Of a DNA stretch of 64,000 nucleotides, positions 1-12,500 are shown piece by piece; the first letter of the stretch is position 1; the number at the start of each line of letters is the position of its first letter. The notes under the pieces were generated by a model that saw nothing but the letters and a program-made list of their open reading frames with translations, did not search any database and was not told the origin of the DNA. Where the stretch lies: positions 115,933,747 through 115,997,746 of the forward strand of contig JASEVX010000003.1 in assembly GCA_031761405.1 (NCBI GenBank), read 5' to 3'. A program made the translations under genes and the position numbers. Source of the DNA: Serripes groenlandicus (Eukaryota; Mollusca; Bivalvia; Cardiida; Cardiidae).

Positions 1-1946
1 AAAGTGTAATGACTAGAAACTGAAACAATAACATTAATGACAAAGGAGAAATATCCGCTTTTTGTAACAGTTTGCTTCTTTTCCAATAATGTTTTTAAAA
101 AAACAAAGGGAAACACAATAGAATGTGCAAGATGTGGAAAAGCCAGCGTGGTACCTGGGACTTTCAAGAATTATAACCAGCACTTCCAAAGTTCAGACCC
201 AGGAAGTGAGGACTTCCTGTTTCAAAAAATTAGTGCAAGCACTGCAGTATGATGTAAACATCATGATAACGTTGATCCTGCCGGTCGGATAAATGTGAAA
301 GGATTTTTTTTTATTGAAGACCATACTCAAGAAGAATGCATAACTAAACCATGTAGCTGATGTCGATTAAAAAGTTTAGAAATAAACTTACTTGATAAAA
401 TCATCAGCCTTATTTAAACAGCTACTTATTAATAGTGAGGCAACAAGGAATAGATATTGATGAGGTCATACAGAGGGCTTGACATAAATGTACAGTAAAA
501 TGTAGACAATTATGAATTATTATCAGAATAATTGTTACTTCCTTTTGTTATAATTGAAATTAACACAGTTAAAAGTTTTTTTAATAGCAATACATGGATT
601 TGAAAACATGCCAAAATAATACTTAAATGCTAACATACAGTAGAAAATATTCTGTTAAATAGAAAGCATTCTCAATATTTTTTTTTATTCTTTTCCTATA
701 AATATTGAAAGCATTGTCTCCTGCATAGAACTTTATCTAAATTCCGTTCTATTCTGAAAATTTCTACGGTTAAATTCATCGTGCAGAAAATCTCCCGCGT
801 CAAACCCCAATCTCCCACTTTGAGATCATTCAACTTCCCCTTGAGGATGAGAAAAGGTTGGTAAGCATGTAAATGTGTGATTTACCTTTGTTATTCTGAT
901 ACTTTCGTATTTGTTATATTTTTATTAGGGAGTATTTTTCTTCCCAAGAGATTTATACATATTAAAAGAGAAGATATAAAATAAAAACTTAATTTAAATA
1001 TTTATTAGTAAGTGAGAGCAGGAATATATATTTTATCTCAGGATGTCCCTGCGGTGAAAGTTCCTTTTCAATTTCATGTTTCCCTTGATATCACTCAATT
1101 TTCATGAAAATAGTTTACATTTATGACTGTTTTGACTACAAAATATCTAGAGCCTAGATTTGCAGTTGTGTTTTGAAAATTAGATAAAATCTACATTTTG
1201 AAAAATAGAAAAATAATTTTAATCAATCAAAATCAAATATTGACTGACGCAAGTATTCTTATAGTGTTTAATTTTAACTTTTGATATTATTTTAATATTC
1301 ATAAATATGTTTTCATTTACGAAGACCCTCAATTGTAGAATATCTAGCTTAGATAACAATCAAGTTGACACAGACTATCTTTACTACATCACCATAGCAA
1401 TGTGTCAAGGCAGGTCCCGGTCCCGGCAGATCCCCATCCTGGCAAATATCATACCCCCCCAGTTGAGTGAGTTAATCCAAGTACATAAAACCGACACACA
1501 CTGCTTATTTACTGCCCCTCCCTTTATTTTGAAAAATATTGGGGTGGTGACTGCGACCCCTATTGCCCTTGTTAGATGAACCGGTTGTATTGATTTAAGC
1601 TGAAATCGTGTTGAAAATGGCATTAATCAACATAATAATTCAACCTAGATGTTTGTATATAATGCTTCATGTGAAGACAAGTCTCGGCTCTTTGTAGAAA
1701 AAATAGAAAGTGTATATCCTGATAGTAGAAAATGTATGCAAAATGTTGATTTGAAAAAAACAAAAACATCTAAAATAAATATATTATGTAACTTTGATAA
1801 AAATAATAAAAAAAAAATTCTTTATAGGGTTGAAAGATGTGAGCCTTTTCCCAAAATATTTTCAAAAGTATTCTGTTGAACGGACGTCAAAGGAATGAGA
1901 TTCTTTTAATAGAACAGTTAATTAAGATACGCTAATAATCATGGAT
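1..1946. other. AT-rich region, no supported gene
   Basis: I see no splice-supported or conserved coding region here. A short decayed piece of the window's palindromic MITE may lie near 37-110. Around 1307-1623 both strands carry short ORFs (90 and 72 codons) in a locally GC-richer patch. I do not recognise either protein, and they overlap each other, so I do not call them genes. Confidence 0.5.
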
Positions 1947-1950
1947 TTAA

Positions 1951-2126
1951 CCCTTTCCCACAAATGACAAATCTTTGAAAACACGAAGGTAGAAATACTG
2001 ATAATCTCTAGAAATGAAAGTATTAAATATTTTGGATAGAATTAAGGATATTGTGGCAAAAGCAGAAATTGCTCCTTTTGCCCAATTGATTTCTAAGTGG
2101 TCTGCAGCATCTGTAAGCTGGAAAGT
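1951..2126. mobile_element. Degenerate TTAA MITE copy
   Basis: The left end reads TTAA then CCCTTTCCC. The middle carries the family core (TTGTGGCAAAA, GAAATTGCT) and the right end is decayed (TCTGCAGCA then GGAAAG). It belongs to the palindromic MITE family best seen at 38393-38614. Confidence 0.6.
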
Positions 2127-3498
2127 TATAAATGTGGAGAATCTATGTCAAGACAGGAACAAAGATCAGATTTAAGTTCATTGTAAAGGCAAAAAGTAAT
2201 ACAAAAAATGTGGAATGTAAATTTATTTTAACATACACATAATTGCCCCCCCACCCCCAAAACAGATAACTATCCCCTGGCATGGCAACACGGTCATCCA
2301 GGGTATATAGGGATTTAAGGTATTCCGCCTGTCCAGGTATAGATGTACATATATATTCCAATGACGTCATCGCTTTAGTGACTTCATTTTTAGCTTGTCT
2401 GTTTTTCAAAGAATTAGAGTCGGCATATTGTGATCCCCTTGGCGTCGTCGTCATTAACTTTACCTCATTAAAAAACATTAAACATTTTCAATGAAACTTG
2501 ATTCACATGTTCCTAGGAACAATACGTCGCGGTATTATGAAACCCTTGGCGTTGTCGTCATTGTCTGCCTCTGCACTATACTTTAACCTTACCTCATAAC
2601 TCAAAAACCATTAAACATTTTCAAATGAAACTTGATAAACATGTTACTAGGAACAATACACATGTCTTTATCAAGACACATAACTCTGGCTTTAATAATT
2701 ATTCAGTAATGCCCCTTTTTCGACTTAGAAAAAAACAGACGAGCATTGGTGTCTTGCGGTGCTCTTGTTTATCTGATTTGTATGAAACTGCACGCACATG
2801 TTCACATAATTGCATCTTGTACAAGTTCATGTTTCACCAATCTAAGTCAACTGTTAAGGTCACCGTGACTATAATATGTCTGTACTAAATAAAGTTGTTA
2901 CTCTAGTGACTTTATTTCTAATCCAATTGTTATGAAACTTAATACACATATTCACAAGCATCACGTCTTGTACGAGTTTGCGTTTCACTGACCTAGATCA
3001 CAGGTAAAAATCATAGTGAGTACCGGTATTATAAGTCTGTATGAAACACCATCATGGCTCTAGCAATTTTTTGTCTTATCCGATTGTTATGAAACTGAAT
3101 ACACATGTTCACTAGCATATCCTCTTGTACGAGTAAGTGCATCACTAATCTAGGTCAATGCTCAAGGTTATAACGTTTGTACATACATACGTGTCCCAAC
3201 AACGTCATCGCTCTAGTGAATTAATTTCATACCCGATTCCTATGAAACTTCATACACATATTCACAAGCAGCATTTCATGTATCACCGATAACTCATAGG
3301 TCAAGGTCAGAGGGATTATATTAGTGTCTCAAAGATGTCAACGCTCTGGTAACTTTGTTATCCAATTGTTATAAAACTTAACACATATATGTTAACAAGC
3401 ATTGCCTTTTGTCTGAGTTCGCGTTTAACCAACCTAGGTCTAATGTCAACGTCACAGTGACTATAATATGTCTGTATGAAATGACACCATTGCTTTAA

Positions 3499-3627
3499 CC
3501 CTTTCCCTCATATAGACACTTTCTGACGCCTTTGCAGCAGACAGCTTTTTGAAAACATAGTGACAAAAGAAGAAATTGCACAAAACCTGCAATTTCTCCT
3601 TTTGCCACAATGTTTTCCACTTTTTGT
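3499..3627. mobile_element. TTAA MITE, left part (split copy)
   Basis: TTAA at 3495-3498 precedes CCCTTTCCCTCATATAGAC. The family's left arm and central hairpin follow up to the phrase TTTTCCACTTTTTGT. The remaining right arm resumes about 880 bp downstream at 4506, so the two parts look like one copy split by an insertion. Confidence 0.65.
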
Positions 3628-4505
3628 GGTCATTGGTTTGACAATCACCACAATGCTAACAGAAACAACAACAACGAAAAAAATTACATAGTCAGTTTTG
3701 TACAGCCCGTTGACTTTTTATTCCTTGCTGCAAACCAATTTACCTACATCCGTTAATCCGCCAACTGTATAGTTCCATCAATCAGTGATGTAGAGACACG
3801 ACTAATAATAATCATGTAAGTGCTACTTTGGTACCGGATTGATACTAAGATTTGAGGTTTATTGAGATAATATCTACATAGGGTTAAATTATGTAAATAT
3901 TATCTTTCTTCATGTTTGGGCAGATAATAAATATTATTTCAGGGTTTTCAATAAGGACCGGCACCTGTTTCGTTTTGTCAAAATTCTGTGCCACAATCAA
4001 AAAATGATTAAGTGTTTTTTAAAATATATGAATAAATAGTGTTCTCAGGAGTATTCTGCGATTGCTGCTAGCACTCGCCGAAAGTCGACGATTAACGATG
4101 ACTTATCCTTTGTTTAAGTGTCTTCGACAAAGTCTGCGTCTTAATTCCCGACTTTCATCAAATCATTTGAGGGCTTTGAATTACGACGACTGGCAAACGC
4201 TTGCGAGTCAATGTACTAAACGCTTGTTTATAAGGCGTTTAGAATACTTTGATTATAGCAGAACGAATATGGAACGAATGGTGTAAAGGCCCAGTTTGAT
4301 GCGTTTTGTTTCGTTCTTACTAACAGATGACCGAGTTGGTGATGGAAAAACCTTGAAAACACTAACATTATTCTACTGTCAAAAGATGCAGCTTTTCTCA
4401 AATTTACCCGCACCAGAGAGCGCCATAATTGAAAATCGCAAGGCCTACACCGAGATACTGCTTTTTTCTTTAAGATCGCCACTACAGTGCCATCGGCGCT
4501 TTGAT
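3628..4505. other. Unidentified ~880-bp insertion within a MITE
   Basis: This segment separates the two halves of one MITE. It is unlike the surrounding tandem units and includes a patch (4050-4480) with more balanced base composition. The short ORFs in it (74-116 codons) have no recognisable domain. The ends share only a weak inverted match (TGACAATCA type), so I cannot assign a superfamily. Confidence 0.45.
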
Positions 4506-4593
4506 TGTCATAGGTTATCCATTCAATTATGGAGATTTCCTATGTTTTCACAAAATATGTTCAAATTCATCTGCTGCAGAATTGTCGTATGGA
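4506..4593. mobile_element. TTAA MITE, right part (split copy)
   Basis: The sequence resumes with TCATAGGTTATCCATTCAAT and continues to CTGCTGCAGAATTGTCGTATG, which is the right arm of the MITE begun at 3499. The terminal GAGGGAAAGGG is lost where tandem-repeat sequence takes over. Confidence 0.6.
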
Positions 4594-5836
4594 ACTTCTT
4601 GATACACAGGTTCATTGTGAAGAGAGCTTGGACAGTTCCCATTTAACCTACCTAGGTCAAAGGTCTGTATGAAATGATGTCATTGCTCCAGCACTTTCAT
4701 TTGTGGATGCAATTCTTTTATACTTCTTACACCAGTTCAGTGTCAAGAGAGTTTGGATGGGTTTGTGTTTCACTGATGTAGGTCAAGGTCACAGCGACTA
4801 TAATATTTCTGTACACAACGGGGTTATTGCTCTTACACTAACATTTGTGCATGGAATTTTCATATTTTATACACAGGTTCAGTGTAAAAAGAGCTTGGAG
4901 GTGTTTAAGTTTCACTGAAGTAGGTCAAAGGTCAAGGTCACAGTGACTATAATATGTCTGTACAAAATGACCGTGCCAGGATATATGTATTGTCTGCGAT
5001 GCTCTTGTTTCTTATCTGATTGTTATGAAACTAAACACATAATTATGTTCACCAACCTCGCGTCTTGTACAAGTTCGCGTTTCACTGACCTGGGTTTACA
5101 GTCAAGGTCACAGTGACTATTATAAGTCTGTATGAAACGATGGTATTGCTCTAGCAGCATTTATTCTGATCTCATTGTTATGAAACTGATCACACATGTT
5201 CACCAGCTTCCAGCCTTGTTTGAGTGTGAGTTTAACTGACCTATGTCAAAGGTCAAGGTCACATTGACTTAAATCATATGTTGAAAAGCATTGCCTTTTG
5301 CACAAGTTCACATTCCACAAACCTAGGACAGGTTTCCTTTGCACTGACCTAGGTCAAAGATGAAGGTCACAGTGACTATAATACATCTGTACAAAACACA
5401 CTTCAGGGAATTGATATTGTCGGCAGTGCTCTTGTTTCCTTATATACTTGAAAACTTGATGTTTGAAATATTGGTTCTTGCCTTAGGCACTTCTAACAAT
5501 GATGCTTTAACCCTGTGCTTTACCACATACAATAAATATGTAGCTTTGAAAACAAATTATGAGAATCTTTGACTGAAAGTAAAACTAATGATAAAAATTG
5601 AAAACGTTCAAAAGGAGAAAATTGTTTATTTTTATATCTCAAATATATATTGCCAAAATGTTTTCAAAAGCTGTGGATGCATCAACATACATGTAAGGGT
5701 TGATTTACTGAAACCTCCAATAGAACCAGTCTATTTTGCCAATTACAGAACTTGTCATTTGCAGAAGCCCACTGCTATTGATTTTTCGCATAAAGGTACA
5801 CTTGTATGATACAATTAAATATTGCCACAATTTAAA

Positions 5837-6005
5837 CCCATTCCCACATACAGACCTGCATTTTGACACGTCTGCAACATGACTTGTGAACAAATTGTGA
5901 CAAAAAGTTTTCAATGTTACAGTTTAATTTTTAGAGGTTTTCCCATATTTTTACCAAGATGTTTTCAAAGTTGTCTGCTTCAAATCTGTTGTTTATGGAA
6001 AAGGG
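5837..6005. mobile_element. TTAA MITE copy
   Basis: Diverged full-length copy. It has TTTAAACCC at the left, a right end GGAAAAGGG followed by TTAA (6006-6009), and the internal GTTTTCAAAGTTGTCTGCT arm. Confidence 0.6.
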
Positions 6006-6222
6006 TTAAGTTAAAGTCAAACTTGTCTTAGACAGCCACAGAGAGGAGGGTAAAGAATTGGCTGCTGAAAATGAGTGATTTTTAGATCAAAGTCAATGTC
6101 TTAATTTTAACAATGTGTTTTTACTTTTTATATCATTTGTTGCTCAGACTAATTATAAAACAAAATGAAACATTGTTTACCGATTTATCCCATTTTCTCT
6201 TTTTATTATCATTTGTCTTTCA

Positions 6223-6404
6223 CCAATGGGCTAACAGTCTATGTGGAAAAGCAGCCAGTTGATTGAAAAGTATGTTGTGTGGAGTACTGCATGGTGTTAG
6301 ATTTAAAGTTAGAAAGCAAGGAAATGCATGAGTAGGTGAACTGGCTGCCGTGATATGACTGAAATTTTTTGAAAACCGCTTCAAACCCCAATCAATCAAT
6401 CCAT
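6223..6404 (+). mobile_element. 5'-truncated (AATC)n-tail SINE
   Basis: The body matches the full-length element at 49825-50129 in opposite orientation: GTCTATGTGGAAAAGCAGCC, a GGAGTACTG block, GTGATATGACTGAAA, and the terminal CAATCAATCAAT. The tRNA-like head is absent. It is probably a 5'-truncated retrotransposed copy. Confidence 0.7.
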
Positions 6405-6460
6405 TTGATTCATCTGGGATGGGGTTAAATGTAAGCAAACAATGGAGATTCTGCATGTTG

Positions 6461-7064
6461 CAGACTTTTTCAAGTCTACGGTTCACTGATTATATAAGAA
6501 ACAAATATAACACGACTTTTACCAGTCTAAGAATTGCTGATTATAAAAAAAAAATCACAGACTTGTACCAGTCTAAGAATCATTGATTATATACCTAAGA
6601 AACAAATATAACAAGACTTGTACCAGTCTAAGAATCACTGATTATATAAGAAACAAATATAACGGACTTTTACCAGTCTAAGAATCGCTGATTATATAAG
6701 AAACAAATATAGCAGACTTGTACCAGTCTAAGAATCCTTCATTATATAAGAAACAAATATAACAGACTTGAACCAGTCTAAGAATCATTGACTATATAAG
6801 AAACAAATATAACAGACTTTTAACAGTCTAAGAATCACATATGATATAAGAAACAAATATAACAGACTTGTACCAGTCTTAGAATCATTGATTATATACA
6901 TACTGGTAAGAAACAAATATAACAGATATTAACCAGTCTAAGAATCACTGATTATATAAGAAACAAATATAACGGAATTGTACCTCTCTAAGAATCTCTG
7001 ATTATATATGTATGAATAATTATATAACAGACTTGTACCAGTCTAAGAATCAATGATTATATAT
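6461..7064. repeat. 50-bp minisatellite, about 12 units
   Basis: The unit contains AGACTTGTACCAGTCT, an inverted repeat (AGACT...AGTCT), followed by AAGAATCACTGATTATATAA and GAAACAAATATAAC. Units vary by substitutions and small indels, mostly around the TATATA run. No open frame persists. Confidence 0.85.
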
Positions 7065-7121
7065 ATGAACCAAGATGCCTGTTTTGCCAGATCATATACA
7101 TGTGTAAAATTAGTCTTAAAT

Positions 7122-7200
7122 TTAACCCTTTTCATGATACATATGACATTGGATGCCTTTGCTCTAGACATCTTGAAAGCATAATGTGGCAAAAGAAAAA
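7122..7200. mobile_element. TTAA MITE fragment
   Basis: Left arm only (TTTAACCC, GATGCCTTTGCT, CATAATGTGGCAAAAG). A stray right-arm piece (GAGGCATCAGAAAGCGTCTG) follows at about 7212. Confidence 0.5.
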
Positions 7201-7270
7201 CATTGTCTGATTAAGAGGCATCAGAAAGCGTCTGTTAGTTGGGCTTAGTTGGGCTAAGTCTTTCTTTTAA

Positions 7271-7492
7271 CCCTTTCCTTCATATAGATGCTTTCTGATG
7301 CCTCTGCAGCAGACGGCATTTTGAAAACATAGTGACAAAAGAAGAAATTGCTCAAAACAAGCAATTTCTACTTTTGCCACAATGTTTTCCACTTTTATTC
7401 ATAGGCTATCCATTCAATTATAGAGATTTTCTATTTTTTGACAAAATATGTTCAGAGTCGTCTGCTGCAGAATTGTCGTATGAGGGAAAGGG
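7271..7492. mobile_element. TTAA MITE, complete copy
   Basis: Intact termini CCCTTTCCTTCATATAGA and TATGAGGGAAAGGG are flanked by TTAA on both sides (7267-7270 and 7493-7496). The central hairpin is around AGAAATTGCTCAAAACAAGC. Length is 222 bp, typical of this family. Confidence 0.85.
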
Positions 7493-7697
7493 TTAATGGT
7501 TGCTCTTAGAGTCAAGCTCATAGAAAGAATCTGCAGCAGATGAAAACATCTTTGGGGAACTATGTTGGAAATCTGTCAAAATGAGAGGTAGAATCTTGTG
7601 GTAGATGGTGTTATTATGAGCAATTTTCGCAATGTTTTAAAAGGCATAATATCCCAAACCGCATTTGAATGTTAGAATTTAGGGTTAAAAAATAATC

Positions 7698-7867
7698 CAT
7701 TTTGACAAATGACAAAGTCTGCATGCAGCAGACAATTAACTTTGAAATTGTGAACAAATATCTAAAAATGAAAGAAGAATTATTGAAAAACAGTTTTAAA
7801 GTCTGTGGTAATTCCTCTTTTTGCCACAATAGATTATTCTGCTGCAGTCGTCTGTATGTGGGAAAAG
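7698..7867. mobile_element. TTAA MITE, diverged copy
   Basis: Contains CATGCAGCAGACAATT, a decayed centre, CTTTTTGCCACAATAG and a right end GTATGTGGGAAAAGATTAA. The left terminus is not clear. Confidence 0.5.
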
Positions 7868-7872
7868 ATTAA

Positions 7873-8316
7873 TACAATTGTAAAACATTATTGCAGGTTA
7901 GAGTTGGTGGTATATGCTGAGAAAAAAGATTAAATGGACAATATTACAAACCTGCACAGTGCATAGAGAAGAGTTACAAGATTCAAGTTCATTCAATAGC
8001 CTGATAAAGAGGACTCCAGAATTGATAGTCATTCAGATGGATAAATCCTAAATTTAAAACCTTACAATAATTGGCTCCCTGATTATAAACAGTATGACAG
8101 AGTAAAGCTGGGAACCAAAAATCGAGATGTTTTTTTTAACCCTCAACAAAAAAGTAGTGTCAATTATCAGGCAATATAACTGCATTTTCGAAAACATTGA
8201 TGAATCAAGATATCTTTTATACAAGTCATGATCATCAATGTATCCTCACACACAGAAAGGTAACTATGAAAAATATTTGTTGAAAATGAGTTTAGCTCCA
8301 AAATAATTTAGAATCT
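7873..8316. other. Sequence upstream of the zinc-finger start codon
   Basis: No TATA box or clear promoter is visible. An in-frame stop (TAG, 8293-8295) lies just upstream of the ATG at 8317, which supports that start or a start within this exon. TTTAG at 8307-8311 could be an acceptor for an upstream 5' UTR exon; this is unproven. Confidence 0.4.
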
Positions 8317-9517
8317 ATGGAAGTTATGGATAACAAAACTTCGAATTCAGTCCTCGGCACAGGAAGTCATGTGTGCTTTTATGACTGTGAACGTGGAACA
8401 GACAATTTTAACTGCGGAGTTTGTAGTCTGACCTTTGATTCAATCTGTCAACTGCATGACCATTTACAAAGGCAGCATGCTTCTAGAGGCTGTTATCATT
8501 ATAACAGTTCATCACAAACCGCGTTTCCAAAATATGATACAGTTTGTTGTTTCACCCAAACTGTAGATGATCTGGAAGTTGAAGGTAGACGAGCAGATTC
8601 ACTCGATCAGTCATGCAGTCCAGACACTTATAAATCAACCAAGCGAAGAAGTAGGAAGAAGAGAGATTGTAAAATTGAAATCCATGTTAAAACTGTATTG
8701 ACTTCAGAATCTGTAGGTTTTAAGGAAGTTCTTGAAGAGGTAGATAAAAAGACCTATGAATTGTTCTCTGAAGAAAACACTACTCCTGTATCAAAAGAAG
8801 TGGACATCAAGTCAGTCAATGAGGCAGGGGTTAAATCATGTGCAAAGAAGAAAAATAAGGCCAACCCAGAACACATATTTGTTGATCAGTGTCAAAAATC
8901 TGGAATTCCTTGTTTGGCTAAACAAACTAACAGTGTAGACTCAAAAAAAGTAAGCAACAAAAGAGTTAAAATAGAAAAAACAGTAGACAAGTTAAAGACA
9001 GCCAAAACCTTGCCATCAAAGGACACTGTAAAGAAACCTAAGACAAGTCTTCCTATCACACGCTGCAGAAAAACTGTAAAGAAAAAATCTTCGGTGACTA
9101 CTCTTAGCTCATCAGAAATACAATCAAGTGCTTTAAAAATGGAAAACATTGATATTTTGTCTGTGATAAACGCTAAGTGCCCTTTGTGTTCAGAGATTGT
9201 TACCAGGGAAAATCTCAAACAGCATATGAAATCAAACCATTCTGAACAAACAACTTCATATTGTCAGTTTTGTCCAAATTGCTTTACAAGTCAAGACGAC
9301 CTAAATAAACATATTGCTGTTGAACATTCTAGTACTGAAACAAATTTAGATCACAAAAACAACATGTGTGTAGACTTGAATGTACAAACAGAATTAGGAA
9401 AAAAGAATAGAAAGTTTATGAAGAAGAAAGAAGAATCAAAGTCTCCATATACATGTGACCAATGTGGACATGTGATGCCATGGAATAAAAAAGATGTTCA
9501 TCAGCGCTTACACTCAG
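8317..9517 (+). CDS. Zinc-finger gene, coding exon 1
   Basis: Encodes residues 1-400 plus the first base of Gly401. The ATG is followed by G at +4, and a second ATG lies three codons later. Finger 1 is C33/C36/H49/H54. A long basic, Lys-rich spacer follows. Fingers 2 and 3 (C288..H308, C316..H337) each have four residues between the two His. Finger 4 (C380/C383/H395/H399) ends the exon, with the donor reading CACTCAG then GTAACC. The exon could be read 47 bases past the donor to a stop at 9562, which would give a 415-residue truncated isoform if intron 1 were retained. Confidence 0.88.
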
Positions 9518-12500
9518 GTAACCTTTTAGCCCTTTCCCACATACAACAAATCTGCAGCAGATGACTTTGAAAACATATACTCAAGATCTGGTATATCTGT
9601 AGAAACGTTGGTATACTTACTAAAATAAAGTTGAAAACATTGTGGCAAAAGTAGAAATTGCTCATTTTTGAGAAATTTCTCCTTTTGTCATAATGTTTTC
9701 AAAAGTTGTTTGCTTCCAAGGCGTAAGAAAGAGTCTATATGTGGCAAAGGGTTAAAACAGATGGCTTTTGTTTGAAATGCCTTTGCAATGCAATAGACAA
9801 CTTTTGAAAACTGGGGGAAAAGGAGAAATTGACAATTATATAATTTTATATTCTATGCTTAACATAATCTGTTTTGAGATATTTACAATCTATGGGCTAA
9901 ACAGGCCATGTGGGAAGGTAGCCAGTAACTTGGAAATAATTGTGTTCATTGTACATGTTCGAAAAGGCTAGGAAACACATGTTTGGTGAACTCTAAGCCA
10001 CGGTGATATAACTAAAGAAGGGAAATATGCTACAATCTAAAAGCAAAATCTTGACATAACTGAAATACCGTTGAAAACGACCTTAACAATTTCCCACCTG
10101 CAGACACATTTCGACACAATAGCAGCAGACGACTTTTGAAAACATTGTGGCCAAAGGTGAAATTGCTCATGAGCAATATCTCCTTTGGCCAGAATTTTTT
10201 CAACTTTATTCAACCATTAATCTGATCTTTTATGGAGTTTTTTCAGGTTTTTGTCGCTGTTTCCAAAGTTGTCTGCTGCAGATTTGTTGTAAGTGGGAAA
10301 GGGCGGTTAAACTCCAATGAATCAATCACTCAACCTACATGTATATTCCAGGAGAGAGGCCTTTCATTTGTCACCTTTGTGGGAAAGGTCTGATCAGTCA
10401 GGACAAGCTAAAGAGGCACATGTTGATTCACTCGGAGGTGAAGAAGCACACTTGCGACACGTGTGGTGCAGGTTTCCAAATGAAGTACAAGCTGAGAATG
10501 CATATGCACATACATACAGGTAAGTCAAATGAAAGCTCTAAACTTTTTCCCACAATCGACGAATCTACAGCAGACAACTTTTAACTCTTTCCGACATACA
10601 GCAAATCTGCAGCAGACGACTTTGAAAACATGGGGACAAAAACCTGAAAAATCTCAATAAAAGATAGCTTAGTTGTTAAATAATATTGATCATCATGAGC
10701 AATTTCACCTTTGGCCACAATGTTTTCAAAAGTCGTCTGCTGCTATTAAATCAAAATTCGTCTGCAAGTGGGAAAGGGGTACCATATAGACAGACAGGGA
10801 TGACTCTGGTAAGACTATGCATATGCACCCAGACACATTAACTCTTTCTCTCATATAGACACTTTCTGAAGCCTCTGCTGCAGACGACTTTTGAAAACAG
10901 TGTGACGAAAGGAGGAATTGCTCAAAACAAGCAATTTCTCCTTTTGCCACACTGTTTTCAACTCATATAGCTTTCATATATAGCAATTTTTCATGTTTGT
11001 AACAATATGTTTTCAAAGTCGTCTGCTGCAGATTTGTTGTATGTGGGAAAGGGCTTAGACCTAAAATAGAAAGATGCAGCTCACATAATAATATATATTA
11101 GCCATTTCAGACCAAAATGGAGTTTATCGCATCTCCTTATCACCTGTATGGAAAGGTGCAGTTGCAATAAAGCAGTAAAATGTCCCAAGTTGAACCAGGA
11201 CCAAAACTGAAATTTTAACTTTTTCCCACATACAACAAATCTGGAGTAGAAGACTTTGAAAATGTTTAGGCAAAAATATGGAAAATCTCTGTAAAGGAAA
11301 TATTATTACTTAATCAAGTTGAAAACATTGTGGCCAAAGGAGAAAATGCTTGTATTGAGCAATTTCTCCTTTTGTCACCATGTTTTCAAAAGTTGTCTGC
11401 TTCAGAGGAGTCAGAAAGAATCTACATATATATGGGGGAAAGCTGTAATATTGAAGTTTTTGACTATATGTAATGGTGAGTCTATGGCTATACTCTTCTT
11501 TCAGCATGACTTGTAAGAACGGGAGGGAAATATCCAGCATTGGAAACGCCACCCTGAAATCAATAAGTTTGATACCATTCTCAAACCAAAGGGCCGGGCG
11601 GTCTGTAAATTCATGGTTTGTTAGTTTGAACCCCAGCTTGACCAACATTTTTTCTGGTGTTTTACAAAAGTCAATGCGACAAGCATCATTTACATTCCAC
11701 CATGGCCTTACAGTCTATGTAGAAAAGCAGCCAGTTGCTTGGAAAGACTGTTATGTAGAGTAAGAGAAAGCCTGGAGACACATGTGGAAGATGGTTTTTA
11801 ACCTAAATTAATAAAAAAAATTCAAACAAAGATATTGCAGCTATAATCACATTTCTAATTACGTTCCTTAATAGACCCTTTCCCTCATACGACTATTCTG
11901 CAGCAGACGACTTCGAACATATTTTTTCAAAAAATAGAAAATCTCCATAATTGAATGGATAACCTATGACAAAAAGTGGAAAACATTGTGGCAAAAGGAG
12001 AAATTGCACGTTTTGTGCAATTTCTTCTTTTGTCACTATGTTTTCAAAACACTGTCTGCTGCAGAGGTGTCGGAAAGCGTCTATATGAGGGAAAGGGGTA
12101 TCACCGAGACCATTGGCATTCAAATAACAAGCGTCTGCAAACCCTCTGCAAAATTAATCAGTAGGAAGACAAAAAACACTGTGTGACAATATATCTTTAG
12201 GTGCTTCTATTTATAAAGGAAATGAAATAAAAGTCTCAATATTAAGAAAGAAGATACCGTAATTGTTTTAAAAACATGTATGGCATCTTATCACATTACA
12301 AATTTGCTAACCTTTGATATGCAGAATTAAGTACTGCGTGAGCGTTATTAGCTTTAGACTTGTGATTCTCTGTATTTATATGTGTTTATGGTGTTTTACT
12401 CCACTTTTAGCTTTAGACTTGTGATTCTCTGTATTTATATGTGTTTATGGTGTTTTACGCCACTTTTAGCTTTAGACTTGTGATTCTCTGTATTTATATG

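Larger units (their letters stand above)
2420..5440. repeat. Dispersed repeat cluster with degenerate tandem units
   Basis: About 160-200-bp units recur, with phrases such as TATGAAACTTAATACACAT, GTTTCACTGACCTAGGTCAA and AAGGTCACAGTGACTATAAT. The block ends near 5440 with GGCAGTGCTCTTGTTT, and an internal element ends near 2770 with GCGGTGCTCTTGTTT. Such endings match the HINE-like elements elsewhere in the window. The array is interrupted by a MITE that is itself split (3499-3627 and 4506-4593). No coding potential is evident. Confidence 0.6.
9518..10351 (+). other. Intron 1 (phase 1, 834 bp)
   Basis: Starts GTAACC and ends TATATTCCAG. It is almost filled by two MITEs (9530-9751 and 10087-10306) with a diverged SINE-like piece between them. 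The first MITE begins 12 bp after the donor and the second ends 45 bp before exon 2. Confidence 0.85.

Noticed and set aside
1947..1960. TTAACCCTTTCCC read as telomere-like repeats
   Set aside because: It occurs once per MITE end as an inverted terminal repeat, never as tandem TTAGGG units.
4296..4646. 116-codon + ORF
   Set aside because: It crosses from an unidentified insertion into the MITE right arm and tandem-repeat sequence, so it is a chance composite.
8892..9218. 108-codon minus-strand ORF
   Set aside because: Shadow of zinc-finger exon 1, whose + strand frame has fingers and a splice-consistent continuation.
11319..12186. Several 60-112-codon ORFs on both strands
   Set aside because: They share peptides such as LSNFSFCHHVFK that come from the MITE arms and appear at every MITE copy.
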